Source: Planococcus citri
Lineage: Eukaryota > Arthropoda > Insecta > Hemiptera > Pseudococcidae
Assembly: GCF_950023065.1 (NCBI RefSeq)
Contig: NC_088678.1
Location: 46,862,580 to 46,926,579, forward strand
Reading direction: 5' to 3'
Length of the DNA stretch: 64,000 nt
This document shows positions 10,700 through 24,000 of the stretch, piece by piece. The translations under genes were made by a program, and so were the position numbers. Each line of letters opens with the position of its first letter. The stretch's first letter is position 1. The notes beneath the pieces were generated by a model that was given only the letters and a program-made list of their open reading frames with translations, had not been told where the DNA came from and searched no databases.

Positions 10700-12290
10700 C
10701 TTCTACTGTAAATTTTTTCTACACTTTTTAAACGTTCTCAATAAAAATAAGAATAAATTAACCAGCGTGAAAAAAATTACGCCACGACATTTTATACACT
10801 TTAAAGTTTCGGCGCAAAGGCGAAGCGGAGGGCTCCTCGATAGTAATTCTTTACTTGGTAGCTCTTCTTTGTTAATACCGCTAATTAAACATTTTCTTAT
10901 TAAAGTGGTTTCGCGCTTTTCCGGCGGTTAATTTTTTACAACGGCGTATTTGTTCGAACATGAAAGGTTAAGCTCTATTTATACTGGCAATAAAAAATGA
11001 CGCTCTCATTTAAACGTCTTGAGGTCTCCCGAATCTTCCGCAAACTGCACCTCGTCTTCGTCTTAACAAATAACCCGCGAAAATGTTGATAAATAAGCGC
11101 CATTTTATACTTCTGTGCGAAATTTGATCGATTTCGGTCATTGTTTCACGCCAACTTACTTACCTCGGTTAATAACGTTTATATACACCGCAGACCTCGC
11201 CACGATATCAACTTATAACTATTTATATACTCTACTTCTAGCTTGTTTTTATACCGGTAACGGTCACGTAACATTTACAAGCATTCGTATTAATACATAT
11301 AAATTTTATACACGTTTTTCGATTTAAATAAAACGCGTTTTTTTTCTTATTTCTTCATTCGTCCCATAAGACATAGCGATGTCGTTTTATTTTTTCATTT
11401 TATTGGATCATGCTGAAGTACGTTAGGGATATCTACCTAGTCTTAGATATGCATATATCCAAGTCGCAGTCGATGAACTTCTTAACCGATGAAACATTTA
11501 ACATCCAGGTTTACCTCACAACGAGTTATAAAATGAATTTTTGTGGATATGTCATACTTTTTTTTTTTTTGCAATCGTAGATATTTAATAGACGAATATA
11601 GGGAAGATCTTTTATTTCACAAAATTATTAAAAAGGAATAATGGTTGACATTTCTTTCTCTCCTGCTTATAAAATTTTTACGACAGAATTTCATCACAGT
11701 CTGTGGGTAGGTATTGACTATCAAAGTTGATATCAGAAAGTTTCCCAACTGTTGATGATCTATGTTGTAATGTATACCGAGTCGGGTACCAATCCAACGA
11801 AAATGATTCACCAAACAAAATAGCTCGTATTTTAAGTACCTACCTACTAAATCTTCTAGTCAATTTCAAAGCACACACAACTGTATACGAATCATTCGTA
11901 GCACATTTAACGAATCGAGTGTACTTAATTAAGAAAACAGAACCAAATTAAGATTATTTGAAACTTGGCGAATCGTATCAAACACAGCAGCGCAGTTTAA
12001 AGGTTCAATGATTAGCTGCAATTATCTTTTGGAATGCAGATAAACGTTTGAAAAAACTACTTTTACAGCAGTGATACGAATTGCAGATAATGGTAAACTT
12101 GTAATTACAGCTTTTGGAGTGAAAATTGTTGCATGAGGGAATGTACAATGAATGGTCGGGTGTTCCGGGACAGGTGTCTGATATTTTAACAGGCTATCAA
12201 ATCAAACCACATAAACGTAAATTGGTTTGCTGACTGGAAATTGAAGGGGCAATGTGATGGGTTATTTGGCGTGGAGTCTTCAAGGTCATA
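10700..12290. other. No gene recognised
   Basis: Mixed AT-rich sequence with a somewhat more GC-rich stretch at 10790-11060. No exon or RNA gene could be supported. Confidence 0.5.
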
Positions 12291-12559
12291 TAACTTACTG
12301 AATATTATTAGTCGGTGGGCCCCACGCATAAGGATCTATTGTACCCCCCCCCCCCCGTCGATCCTCTGGGACAACTTTTTTCTTAAAAGGGGAGTCCTAT
12401 AGGACATTTTTAGCCCTTGTCATAAAAAAAGCCCTACTTACAAATGGCGGCCATTTTGATTGACAGGTCAGCCGAAATCGCAGATTTTGTGTTCCAACAT
12501 AGGACTTGCACGAAATTTGTTAAACCGTACAAAGATAGATTGAAAGAGCAGGCAAAAAT

Positions 12560-13185
12560 TCATCACTTGTAAAAATTTCAAGTGCTGAAAATGGCTTTTT
12601 CAATTTTTGGCGAATTTTAAAAAATTAAATTTAAGCCAAAAATGAGGGAAAAATCAAAATTTTACCAAATTGACCCAGAAAGCTGATATTTGGGATATAC
12701 CCTATTTTCGACCAGCCAAATCGATTGGAAACTGTTTCAAGCCGTTTTGAGCAGTTCTAGAACCTTCAGCAGATTTTTGAAATTCGAAATTCCCGCAAAA
12801 TTTCATCAAGTCGACTGCAGCTGAATTTCAAGTCGTTTTGGAGCCTCCAGCTACTTTCCAAACAGTCGCTGGAAGCTTCAAAACCACTTGGAACCATCAT
12901 GCAGTCGACTTCATATTGTATTGAAATTAGTTTGCAGAATAAATTTCGGCTTGCTAACGCCATTTGATAAAATTTTGTGAAAATCTCAAGTTGCAAAAAT
13001 CTGGTGGAGACTCCAGTAATTTTTAAAAAGTCGCTGGAGGCTCCAAAATGACTTTAACCCACCTGAAGTCTTCTTGAGAGGGTGTGAAAATTGAAGTGCA
13101 GAGTAATAAATTTCAGCTTTTCAGCTCCATTTGATGAAACTTTGGGGAAATTTCAAGTTTCAAAAATCTACAGGAGGCTCAAGTG
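12560..13185. repeat. Dispersed repeat, family 1 (CTGGAGGCTCCAGAATGG type)
   Basis: Contains the family words: TTTTGAGCAGTTCTAGAACCT, GAAATTCCCGCAAAATTT, GTCGCTGGAAGCTTC and GTCGCTGGAGGCTCC. The same order of words recurs at 13905-14130 and 62290-62650 (SUBFAMILY with 'gaccatttcaagccattttgagcagttttgg'-like text). The block is internally duplicated, with two GTCGCTGGA units about 160 bp apart. Confidence 0.6.
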
Positions 13186-13539
13186 GGGGCTCCCTACTAT
13201 ATAGATGAACTGTTTCTGATTTAACCATGCTGCGGAATTTCAAAAAAAAAAATTTGTTTGGTATAATAGGCTAGTTAGTTTTAAAATTGAAGATCATCTG
13301 GAGTTCTGCAAGACAGTTTATGTTGATTGCTTGAACTCAAAATTAAAGGCAGTAAAGCATTTTGATAAAAATTTGTATCATTTGCAGGAGGTGAAATACC
13401 TGTTTTTTTTTTTTGAAGTTGGGACTTTTTTCAACACTGACAAAAGAAATACATAGGTATTCCAAATCGGCAGAAAATGTTTCGAACTAGACAATGCAGG
13501 GTCAGAAGAGCACAAACAAAAGCATGAAAACAGTACTTA

Positions 13540-13818
13540 CAGGGAAAGAACCACATAGGTCGAAAGTTTTCAAAAATGAGTTCAGGGTCGATCATACACT
13601 GCGGAATTGAAAAAATAACGTACCTAGTCCATTAGATTTTGAGAAAAATTGCTTCTATTATGCCTCGAGTTATGTTTGTAGAATGTTGTGTGATATATTT
13701 CCAGTCCTTACTTTAATGAAATTCAAATTCCCTACGAAGTTGGAGCATTCTGATGTTTTAAAAAACACCGTAGGTGAACCAAAAGTTTAAGAAATTGACT
13801 TGTCTGGGTCTTTCCCTG
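13540..13818. mobile_element. Possible 279-bp TIR element
   Basis: The left end reads CAGGGAAAGAACCACA and the right end in reverse CAGGGAAAGACCCAGA. The termini look hAT-like, but I could not find a matching 8-bp target duplication, so the call is tentative. Confidence 0.4.
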
Positions 13819-13904
13819 TACCTTTCATGCATGTACGTATGTATCATTAGCATAAAATATGCTAAACAGCATTTTTTGATTTTTGATAAATTTTTAAAAA
13901 TCAA

Positions 13905-14130
13905 AGAACCAAAAATTTGATAAAGTCAAAATTTGATTGGAAATGGTTTCAAATAGTTTTAATGCAGTTCCGGAGCCTCCAGAAGATTTCTGAAGTTGAA
14001 ATTTCCACAAAAGCATACCTAAAGAAATATGATAACTAGACATTACTCTGTTGTTACTAGCTAATTTCAACATGCTGAGTCGATTTGAGGAGGTTTCAAG
14101 CCATTCTGAAATAGATTTTAACTTTACGAA
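13905..14130. repeat. Dispersed repeat, family 1
   Basis: Shares GGAAATGGTTTCAAATAG, GGAGCCTCCAGAAGATTT, GAAGTTGAAATTTCCAC and GGTTTCAAGCCATTCTG with the copy at 62420-62620. Antisense open frames in it are not conserved. Confidence 0.55.
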
Positions 14131-15083
14131 TGAATCTTTTAAACTTGTTTCGGTGTTCGGAAATACGAGAACGAGAAAGGGAGCTCGAATTTCGTTTACT
14201 TTGAACATAAGTAATTTTTTTATCCCAAGAACAAAACAGCCAGATGTGAAAACCATACCTTGATTTATTTCTGGGGAAAATAGTTCAAAAGACTCGAGAA
14301 ATTTTTTTACCTACATTAAAAAGCATACGTAGAGAATTTGTCGCAGATACTTCAGAAGAGAAAAATGCAAAATTCCAATAAAGGTTAAGCAGATTAAGTA
14401 TATGGTTTTATGTGACGTATCTTGATCAAGTTTTCCAAAATCCTGTTTAGGTGCCTCTCCAACAAATACCTATATAGAAAAGTCTGTGGAAAAAATTTGC
14501 TTATTGATGGTAATGAAGATTGAAGAGGTTATAGGCGAATATACGATTTAGATGAGTACGATTAAAGAGGTGTATTAAGTCTTATACTTACATGAAAGTT
14601 ATGACAAGGAAAAATGGAAAAAATTGAAATTAAAAAAGTTTTTTTCAGTCTGAAAATTTAATCGGCTTTGGTTTCGAACGTAAGCTCGAGGTTATAGTCG
14701 TGTATATACTGTGAATTCTTACCTATATAGCTGGTTGCCTACCTACGACTATATAACATGCGAACGTCTCCGGGTGTTTCTTATTGTAATCTGGGGCGTG
14801 TAGATCGAAATGATGCCGGCAGAAAAGTGGGAGTGAAATTCATAAATATTTTCTTATTAATTTCGGCGTCCAGCGGTTTTAAAATTCATGAAATTTTCAT
14901 CATTATAAGCGTTGCCGAGTGTATTGTTAATAGAAAACGTTTCATTATACGTAATTTAAGCGAGCAAATTAGGAAAAAAATTTACCTACGTTTCGCCCGC
15001 TCGGTTGTTTAAATAAAAATAAGAGTAAAGAAAAGCTGAAAATTGTTATTTGTATTTTTTTTTTCTGTTTTCTCTTGTTCCAG

Positions 15084-15250
15084 TTACGGCTGTACAAAAA
15101 GATTCCAGCAAGAATAGTAATACAATAAAACAAGTAACCGCAAAACCTGGCCAGCCTTATTTTGATAAAAGCGCTTCGAAGAATGTGACCGCCTTGGTTG
15201 GTAAAACGGCCTACCTTAATTGCAAAGTGAAAAATTTGGGAAATAAAACG
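15084..15250 (+). CDS. dpr: Internal exon of a Dpr-family immunoglobulin receptor (partial gene)
   Basis: This 167-bp exon encodes about 55 residues: a Lys/Ser-rich linker, then PYFDKSASKNVTALVGKTAY, then LNCKVKNLGNKT. The PYFD start, the VTALVGKTAYLNC strand with the first Ig cysteine, and the KNLGNKT end match the start of the first Ig domain of insect Dpr proteins, closest from memory to the dpr6/8/9/10 group. Dpr proteins are neuronal surface receptors that pair with DIP proteins in synaptic partner choice. The acceptor is a long T-rich tract ending in ttgttccag (15075-15083) and the donor is gtaagt at 15251. The exon enters with a split codon and leaves in phase 0. NVT and NKT are possible N-glycosylation sites. 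In relatives the next exon starts with VSW and carries the second Ig cysteine; I scanned downstream for it and did not find it, so the flanking introns are probably very long. The family is secure, the paralogue is not. Confidence 0.9.
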
Positions 15251-15686
15251 GTAAGTGATTCCTATAATTTTCGTTTCCATTATAGCAATAGCCATGCACT
15301 ACGTGGACTTACCTTTCCTTTACTTTAATGAAAACTGCTCCCGCGTTTACCCTTTGAATTACATAGGTAGTTAGAGATACCTACCTACGTACGTTTCAAA
15401 TTAAAAACTATCATATATTGAAATGTTTTCTATCTGACTTAAAATTAATTAAAATAATGAAACATCTGCGAGCAATGAAATATATCTATATAATAGAAAT
15501 ACAACGAGAGAGATGCATCAACTAGTTGTAAAACTTTTTCATGCAAATGGAAAACGTATACGCGTTACCTGCCATTTATATTCCTACGTTCCGAAACTTT
15601 TGTTTCGATGTAATTTTATTGTAGTTTTCTTTTAATTTTCGATTCTGTAATTACCAACGATGAGCAAAAAGCTTTGTGCAGTTGTT

Positions 15687-17513
15687 CAGTGCCTATTCTA
15701 ACGTGTAGTTCCAACAATATTGTGTAGCTCCAAAAAATTGATATGCAGTTGGAAAAAAAATTGTGCAGTTGAAAAAAAATTATTCAGAATCCAAATTTAA
15801 AAAAAAAACATGAATTTGGGACCCATGTAACTTCATAAAAACTGCACAATGATAACAAACAAATAATCAGGTAAAAGGTAGATACATAAATGTATTAGAA
15901 AAAATTACTGAGTAGCAGTGCCGCCCAGAGGACGGAATGTGGTATTGCAGAATCTTTGAGGGTTCCAAAAATTTTTCAAGAGCACCCCCATTTTTTTCAA
16001 AAAAACCTATTGATTGCCATGAGTTATGTGAAATTTTTCTATGTGCCAGTTCTTTTCACTTCTAATGATAAAAAAACAAATCCAAAGACAATTTTGTAAC
16101 GCTCTTCCTACTGTTAATGAGCTATTTCTGTGGGAAAAAAACTTTTGAGGCTTTTTTGAAGAAATCTTGGAGAAAATATGTCTATTACCTATTTCAAGTT
16201 TTACAATAATGTCAATCCATCATTATTTTAAAAACATTTTTTTTTTTAAATTTGAAGAGCTGAATAAGAGCTAAAAACCAGCTTATTTTTGATCTGGAGT
16301 TTATCCAAATTTGAGCTGAATTTCAGACAGTCACACACAGTATGTTTTTTTAACCAACCTTTTTTTAAATGATTGATTAGTGGAGAATATTGGTTGAAAA
16401 ATACGTCTTTGATGTGCTTGCCTGAAAATCAAATTAAATGTGGACAAACTTGTTGAATAGACCCGAAAATGGACCACAATTTTATTTCTGGGGGGAACAA
16501 AAATTGCGCTGGAAGTTCCAGAATGGCTAAATGGCTAGAAATTACAAAAGTTAGTTAATGGGAGTTGATTTTAGTTACAGGGGTCCAGGGGGAGGGAGTA
16601 AGACTGAAATATTTTCAACTTTTTTTGCCAGATTTTCTCAACTTTTTACCCCAGGTACCTCCCTTCCACAGATTTCTCAAGCTATTTAGCCAGGAGTTGA
16701 AAGCAAAAATGTTGAATAATTTAAATTTTTCAAATACTGTTTGTAGATTTTCTTCGGCTTTTGGTCTGCAAAAACAAAATTTAAAAAGAGGACAGAACAT
16801 AATTTTTGGAAAATTTTCAATTTTTCCCGAGCGAAGTGAGGGTAAAAGATTTACTAAGAAAACTCACAATTTGTGAAGTACCTACTTACGTACTTACCTA
16901 TCAAATAATGATTTTCAATATAAAAGTTTCAACGTTAAATTTCAAGCCTTTTGGTATTTTTAAATGAATCCTCGCACTTTTTTTCGCTATTCTGAGTTAC
17001 ATAGAATAATTTTTTGCTGTTTCGTTATTTCGCAATTCGCACCCATACCAACCCTGTATTGATTGAATTATGTCTATTAAATTTCTGAAGGTAATGTTTC
17101 ATTGTTGAAAATTTTTAAAACATTGTACAATAGAATAATTTAAAAAATTGACAAATTTAAAAATTAAAATGGCTGATGTAAAAAGTTGATTTTTATAGCT
17201 TCAACATTTAAAAATTCTAACAATATAGTTTTCAGGAAATTATAATATGTAATTTCAGAAATAGAAACAAAGGTCTAAAGGCCCGAGTGAAGCTAGGGCA
17301 AATGCTTTCGAAAATTTAATAATTTTTCAAAATGAAACATCACGTATTTTTCTAAGTAGAAAGTTTTTTTTTTCAAAAAAATATGAAAAATTTGCACTGA
17401 TTTTTTTCTTTTTTTGGGGGGAGGGAGGGGGAGAGAAGATATCCTTTGAAACGAATCTCAAAAAATTTCAGTCGGTATTGTGTAGCTCCAAAAAAACCTT
17501 AGAATAGGCCCTG
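15687..17513. mobile_element. 1.83-kb non-autonomous hAT-like element in the dpr intron
   Basis: The left terminus is CAGTGCCTATTCTAACG; the right terminus in reverse is CAGGGCCTATTCTAAGG. A perfect 8-bp target duplication CAGTTGTT flanks it (15679-15686 and 17514-17521). Both ends also carry ATTGTGTAGCTCCA in inverted relation. No transposase frame is present; the interior includes a family-1-like GCGCTGGAAGTTCCAGAATGG block near 16500. It inserted about 430 bp past the dpr splice donor. Confidence 0.9.
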
Positions 17514-17521
17514 CAGTTGTT

Positions 17522-18015
17522 GACAGCTGATGGAAAAGCTGCACGCTTGGCAATTTTAACGCCAGAACAGATTGCAGCGCTGAACGTTTCGCACGGACGA
17601 TTTTTCTCTTCTAATATGCGCTTCACATAATTAATTAAGTATTTGATCTGGTATTAAATATTCATAAAATGATGAACATTCGACCGTTCCATGCGCGCGT
17701 ATTTGACCAAATAACGTCGCGAATTGGAAACGATCGTATATGTAATCCATAAAGGGTCTCTGTTGAGCAGACTAGCCATGAGATTTACATAGATATAAAC
17801 TTGAGTGCTACCAAGACTAACAAGAGAGGTATTTCAACCAGAAACAAAATTCATAATGGAGGTCACATAAGTTGAAAGGGCATCCAAAAATACACCATCG
17901 TACAAAATTTGTGATGCTGCATACTCAATTTTTAAAATTTTTTAGAATCCGGATTTAGCCTAAAAATTGAAATTCATTTGCTGACATTGAAAGTACAAAT
18001 AGATTTGCGAAAAGA
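17522..18015. other. No gene recognised (presumed dpr intron)
   Basis: Unique-looking AT-rich sequence after the hAT-like element, without a supported exon. Confidence 0.5.
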
Positions 18016-18150
18016 TTGGCAGTTTTGAGTCGTTTTAAAGCTTCTGATGTATGTTTCAATTTTCAAAAAATTCCGCATGAACATGATATTATAATGAAAT
18101 CCGATGCTGACAAAGGTATTCTAATTTTTATGGAAAATCACGTCGAGTCG
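18016..18150 (+). pseudogene. Possible Penelope-like RT fragment (weak)
   Basis: The reading frame contains HDIIMKSDADKGILIFMENH, which resembles the 'I..KADKG..VVI....Y' block at the start of Penelope-like reverse transcriptases. The match rests on one short motif, with no palm motif downstream, so it may be chance. Confidence 0.25.
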
Positions 18151-18829
18151 TCACATTTTTATATTATGTGTACAATGTACCTACAAAATCTCATTTCAGT
18201 TATGATTGTAATAAAAAAGTGCGAGTTACACGAGCCTCCTCGTGCAACATAAACAAATAAAAATTATCGTCAAAATAAAATACTTTTTTAACGCGAAAAC
18301 CTAGTCAAGATTAATAAATGAGTGTATCTTTATGGTTCTGTTCTTAATGAACACTTTTTATTTTATATTATAACGTTCTAGTAGCTGCGGGTATTCTATA
18401 GTATGCACCACACCCCGCACTGCACCCCTCAAGTTCATAACATCTGCGAAAAAATTCATCGAGATTTTTTATTAGGAGAGGAAAAAAAAACAATGAGGGA
18501 CTCACTGTTGCTTAATACGAGTACGTATACGAGATATTAAACAATCTTAAACTGTACCTACCTATATACGTTTTGTGAAATTAAAGCAATAAAATATTTT
18601 TGATTTTGCCAGTTTGCAATTTTTCAATTTAATTTGTCGTAAAAATTTCCGTAGTAAGAGATAAAATCAATTCATTTTATTGTTTTGGTAAAGGAATGTT
18701 GAGCTCTGCACTTTTTATAGCAAAATTTGAGTAGAACATTCGATTACTGTTAGCTACCGAAGTATTCCCATTACTTAAATGTAAAAAATATAAATGGTCC
18801 AAAACAGTGAAACTCTCATAACCAAAATT

Positions 18830-19310
18830 TCAACAGTACATACTAATTATTTTTCGATTTTTGGCAAATTTCTGAAAATCCAAAATTGAACATTTTTTAG
18901 GATTTCTCTGTTTTATACCGGAGACATTTAAAACTACTCTGAAAGTTACAGATAGGCTTGAAATGATGAAATTCGGATTCAGAGGGTTGGTTTTAGGCAA
19001 GGTACCGATATTCGTGCGGATTTTACAAATTTTCATTTAAAAAAATGTTTTTTTTCAAGTAGGTAATTACTTTGACCAAAAAAATTGCACTTGAGATGTG
19101 AGTCTGAAAATCGGCTCGATCGTAGATACAAGTTCTAAGATCGAGTATAAACCACAACTCTATTCTCAGCTGGCCAAATTAATTTCCACATCTCCAAATT
19201 TTGAAATTCTGGAGAGATCGAAAACTGCCCTGGAAGCTTCAAAATCGTCTGAAGTGGTAAAATTTGGATTTTGAAAGTTGGTTTTGAACATGATACCGGC
19301 GTTCATGCAA
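18830..19310. repeat. Dispersed repeat, family 1
   Basis: Contains TCAGCTGGCCAAATTAATTT, CACATCTCCAAATTTTGAAA, TTCTGGAGAGATCGAAAA and a CTGGAAGCTTCAAAATCG block, the same order as at 20690-20790, 32735-32810 and 63610-63720. Confidence 0.65.
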
Positions 19311-19439
19311 ATTTCAAAAAATACCCCCGCGAATAGAAAATTTTTGATTTTTTCTTCCTCAAGTTAGCAATGTTTATGTATGTACATATTGTACAAGTAC
19401 GTAGGTACCTACCTACTTTTTGTATTTATCCAAGCGCAT

Positions 19440-20670
19440 ATTAAAGTAGATCGCAGAGGATGTCAGAAGATGTTGACCAAATTCAGTGGAAACTTTCATT
19501 TCAAGTTGAAAGGTGCTTGGAAAATTTTTTAGTCCCGAAAGTGTCCCTGAATGGGGAGATGTACGAGTAGACCATCAAAGAAAGAAAATTTTTGATGAAA
19601 TCGTTTTTTTCGCTTTCATCTCTACTCAAGCTGTTTTTGAAAAAAATTGAAGATCACTTTTATGGTGCTTCTGAGCAGTTGAAAAATTAAAAATCGTTAA
19701 TTTTTGGGTCAATTCCTTTTTTGCAAATATTTTTTTCTCAAATCATATTAAAACATCGAAAAATAATAATTCTGCAACCGGTGGAACATTTTGGAATAGG
19801 TACAGTGGTACCAATTTATCAAACATTATTCGCAATTCCAAAAAATTGAGAGATTGTATATTAAGTTGATAAAAACTGCTTACCTATCTGATAATTTTTT
19901 TTGAGTTTTTAGAATAATAATATTTTCTTTTAGTGGCCAAAAAATTGTCACCACTCACTGAAAAAAATGATTTTTCAAAGCGGTCACTCATTCCTGGGAA
20001 AAATGATCTGCATTTCGGTGAAACCAATTTTCAGTCATTCTCGTTACTATCAGTTCCAAAAAATCGAGAAATACAGACAACTTACCAGTTTTTGCCGCTA
20101 TTACCAACTTTGAAAATTCAAAATATATTTTTGCTCGCGTTTCAGTTTTTTTAAAACTCGGCCTTGGCGATCAAAAAATTGGCATCATTGCATCCCAAAA
20201 TAATGACTTATGTGTGATACTGGAGAGAAAATAAAATATCTATTTTTCGAAACACGAATTTACCAATAATTCAAAAATTAGCGATTTTCACATTTTTAGC
20301 TGCTTAGTAGAAGCTTGAAAGTGACCTTGGATTTTGACGGGGCAATAGCCTCTGTCAACGAAAAATCTCAAACTCTACCTTTCAGAATTGTGCCATTTTT
20401 TTCAAAGCACGCTGGGAAGGAGTGAGAGCGAAAAAACCACGATTTTTTTTGAAAATTCCCTCTCTTCAAGAGCCCATATCTCTTCTCTGGTGACACCTTC
20501 CGAAGCTGCAATATTTCTATTTTTCAACACAAAATGAAGTTCTCTACCAAATTGAGTGAAAATCCTCTGACATTTTTTTTCCACAATCCACCCTATAAAA
20601 TAAATAATGCTGCTCAAAAAATGAAAAAAACACCTTCGAGCTGGCTGCATGAAAATCAGCTCAAATGAAT
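19440..20670. repeat. Dispersed repeat, family 2 (copy 2)
   Basis: Shares the ordered blocks described at 9800-10300. The remainder to 20670 has no resemblance I can name; an antisense open frame at 20402-20650 overlaps it and lacks protein-family features. Confidence 0.4.
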
Positions 20671-20689
20671 AAATCCTTCAAACAGTCGA

Positions 20690-21010
20690 TTTTTAGCTGC
20701 CCAAAATAATTTCCACGTCTTCTGAAAAAGTTTCAAAATTCTGGAGAATTCGAAAATCGCGCTGGAGGCCCCAGAATGGCTCAAAATGGCAAAATTTGGT
20801 TTGTAAGAATTGGTTTTTTATTTTTAGGACTAATCGTCATTTTTATTGAATGCATACATTTTCAAAAAAGCATAAATTGCCAAAAATGATCAGTTTTGAA
20901 TTTTCAAAAATTTGTCAAAAATACTAAAAAAAAAAAACGAATTGGGACACCTGAAGTTTTGATCATGGGGATTTCATACCATGCTCTTTCCAAAAATCGT
21001 AGTCTTGTTC
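20690..21010. repeat. Dispersed repeat, family 1
   Basis: Carries TTTAGCTGCCCAAAATAATT, CTTCTGAAAAAGTTTCAAAA, TTCTGGAGAATTCGAAAATC and GCGCTGGAGGCCCCAGAATGG, followed by the TTTGGTTTGTAAGAATTGG tail also seen after other copies. Confidence 0.7.
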
Positions 21011-24000
21011 AAATCAGACGTATGTGTCTCAATTCCTGTAGATGTAACAGAAAACCATCTACAGGGTGTTCGATGAGATTTCTGATTTTGAGCCCTCTCT
21101 TCTATTTAGAAAAGAAAAAAGCGTTAGATTTTTTTCCCCGTTTACGTATTTTATCCAGTTTTCCATATCATGATATAAATTTTGTAAAACTGATTATGTG
21201 GTAATTCTTCTCAAAAAAATTTTAAAGAACCATAAAAGGGCCAGATTGAACAAAAATTGATAGAAGTATGCTCCCCCACTCTCAAAATGTATTCAATCCG
21301 CCATTTTTGTCGAACCATTTCCTCCAAGACAACAATTTTTATAGTTATTTAAAACCTTATGCTAAAAAATTTCAAACCATCATTTCAGGAGGAAAAAAAC
21401 GAATTTTATGCGACCTTAAACTTGGTCTTATTTACTCTCTACTTACAAATGCTACGCTAGTCGTTCATTTCACCCTGAAAGATTCGTTTTTAAATTCGGC
21501 GTCTCTACTTATATAGCGTCGACGTCGTAGGCATTTAAAAAACTGCGAATAATATTTTCGCCTTTTGAAGAAAAGAAATAAGAAAAACATTGATTTTCAA
21601 CGCTTCATTAATTTTTAAAATTGAGAAAATTTTTCATTTTTTAAAACGGAAACATCGCCGAGCATATTCTGTTTCCTAAAAGGCACGAAGAGTTACGTCT
21701 CGTACTCGTTGTCGTATATTTGCGAATCGTAAACAAAACCCAGTATTACGTTGATTAATATGCAGACTACGTTCAAATGCATAGAGGTACATCTCCGTGT
21801 AATAAAATTTGTTAACTGATTCCACCAGGTGGAAATTCAATTTCACAGAGACAAACGCGTATATTCCTTAATACCGTTCGAGAGTAGTACCGTCGAAGCT
21901 TCATTTTTTTTTTCTTTTTTAAATACGTGTCTTCTCGAGACTTTGAAAAATTAGTTTTCTCAGTAAGCCGCACATACAATTTCGTAACCACTCTAGAGGC
22001 CTTGAAAAGTACTAAAATCTTTTCAGTGTAAATGTTTTTCCGACCATAAAATCTACGTTCATCGTGCACTTTTACATTTAATGAGCAGTCTCTAGGTTAT
22101 TATATGTACTATTTGAGTAAATTATTAGACTCCATTTTTCCATATATAGCTTGCAATATTTCTTTATAGCTACATACGTACTTACTATAAATAAGATCAC
22201 CTATAAAATGTGCTTTAACGAGCACAGTCGATTAACACCTCTATACTTACGAAGGTACCAACTTGCAATACTTTTGAATTTGAATTAATTTTCAAAGTAG
22301 GTAGGTATTTTCTGGAAAAAAAATTATCATACGCAACAACGTGACTATAGGCAAAGGTATCTAACTCATCAGCCAGAGTATTTTGAGAATTTCCCAGTTT
22401 TCTCAAAAATATTGAAACCACTCGAGTATTTATCATGTCAGTTATCATATTTTATTCATGCGAATATTACCCAAGCTATTGTACTTTTCCATTAGCGGTG
22501 CCTACTTTGGCTAATGTGTGTTGTTTTAAATTTAGCTACTCTAAAACAACAACCCACCGCGAAAACCGTCGTAAAAGTGTAGTTTAAAAGTTGAAAAAAA
22601 TTTCAGTGTTGGCGAACGATTGAAATTTTTTGTGCGCAAAGTAGGTAGCGCAAATTTATTTTGATCATTATTCCACGAAAATGTACTTTTGAAAAATATA
22701 TGTACGTGCAAGACCGTGCCAGAGTATTTCTAATTCTTGAGAGAAAAAAAAAACAGAAAGAAAGAAAAAGAAAATTGGAGTTTTCAAAAAAAGAGAGAAA
22801 AAAATCTGGAAAAATTGCAAAGAGAATACCTACTCGACATTTTCATTAAAACGAACGATAAAGAATCCGAATAGAAAAATAAATCTGTGTAAAAAAGAAT
22901 GAAAAAAACAAAAACATTGATAAAATTTTTAATAGGTACCTACTACGAGTACCTACCCAACTAAAAAATTTTCTGGGTTTAAGATTCTGGGAGATTTGAG
23001 CTGGTTTCACTCACTCTTGGAAATGATTTCGAAATTTTTGTTCTTTTTTCAGTGCTTTAGGCGGCTCAAAAATAGAAACCTTATCGATTACATCACAACC
23101 TATAGCTGTTTTCTTTTGCTGTAATTCGTCTTTAAAAAAATTCTCACACCTGCTGGAAACCATTCTAAGGTAATTCATATCAGGCCAGCACATCAATCCC
23201 GAATACAACCTACTCTCGTACATACAATCGATAGGTATACAATACGGATTCGAATCATGAACGTATAGGATAAGTACTTCCATAGGAATTTCAATTCGCA
23301 ACACGCTCCTACGGATCGACGAGGACAAAAAAATACTCGTATATCTGTTTTACACCTTGGAGCGTTTTTCTTCTTCGAGTTTGAAAAACTTTCCGTTTCA
23401 ATAATGCGTAACGCCATTTTATATTATTATTTTTCTTTTTCGATTAAAAATACGACACCATTTTTGAAGAGGATGATGTCTCGTCATCGTCTCGTCGAAG
23501 TTTAAAGTAAAGTAAAGATTTCCAAGTACAAACTCAACAGATGTATACTCGCACGACAGTAAGCACACATAAGACGAACATCCTACAGAATGCGATGCGT
23601 ATAATATGCAAAACAAATGGAACTACGAATCGATATATTTAAAAATTCAACAAATCCCGTCGAATTCGTCTCGGCTTAATCGAATGTCACCAAAAGCCAA
23701 GATATTTTTATAACGGCACAATTCTTAAAATAAATATTTTCCTTCTGCACAAAAACACATACGCGACGAAATGGAAAAACAAAACGAACCCTTAATGGAG
23801 TAATTTCTCTCGCATTAGGCTCATTTCAAACTCGTCGTAGTGCATTTTTTTTCCTCACTTACCTAGCATACCTCTTGCAAAAGGTACTCGTGGTGAATAA
23901 ATAGAAACGATTCGGGGGAAAAAATCGTCTCTTTGTTTTTGCTCAAATCGCAACACCACTTGAAAATTATTCCTCGTCGTACCTAATTCCACCAAGTAAA

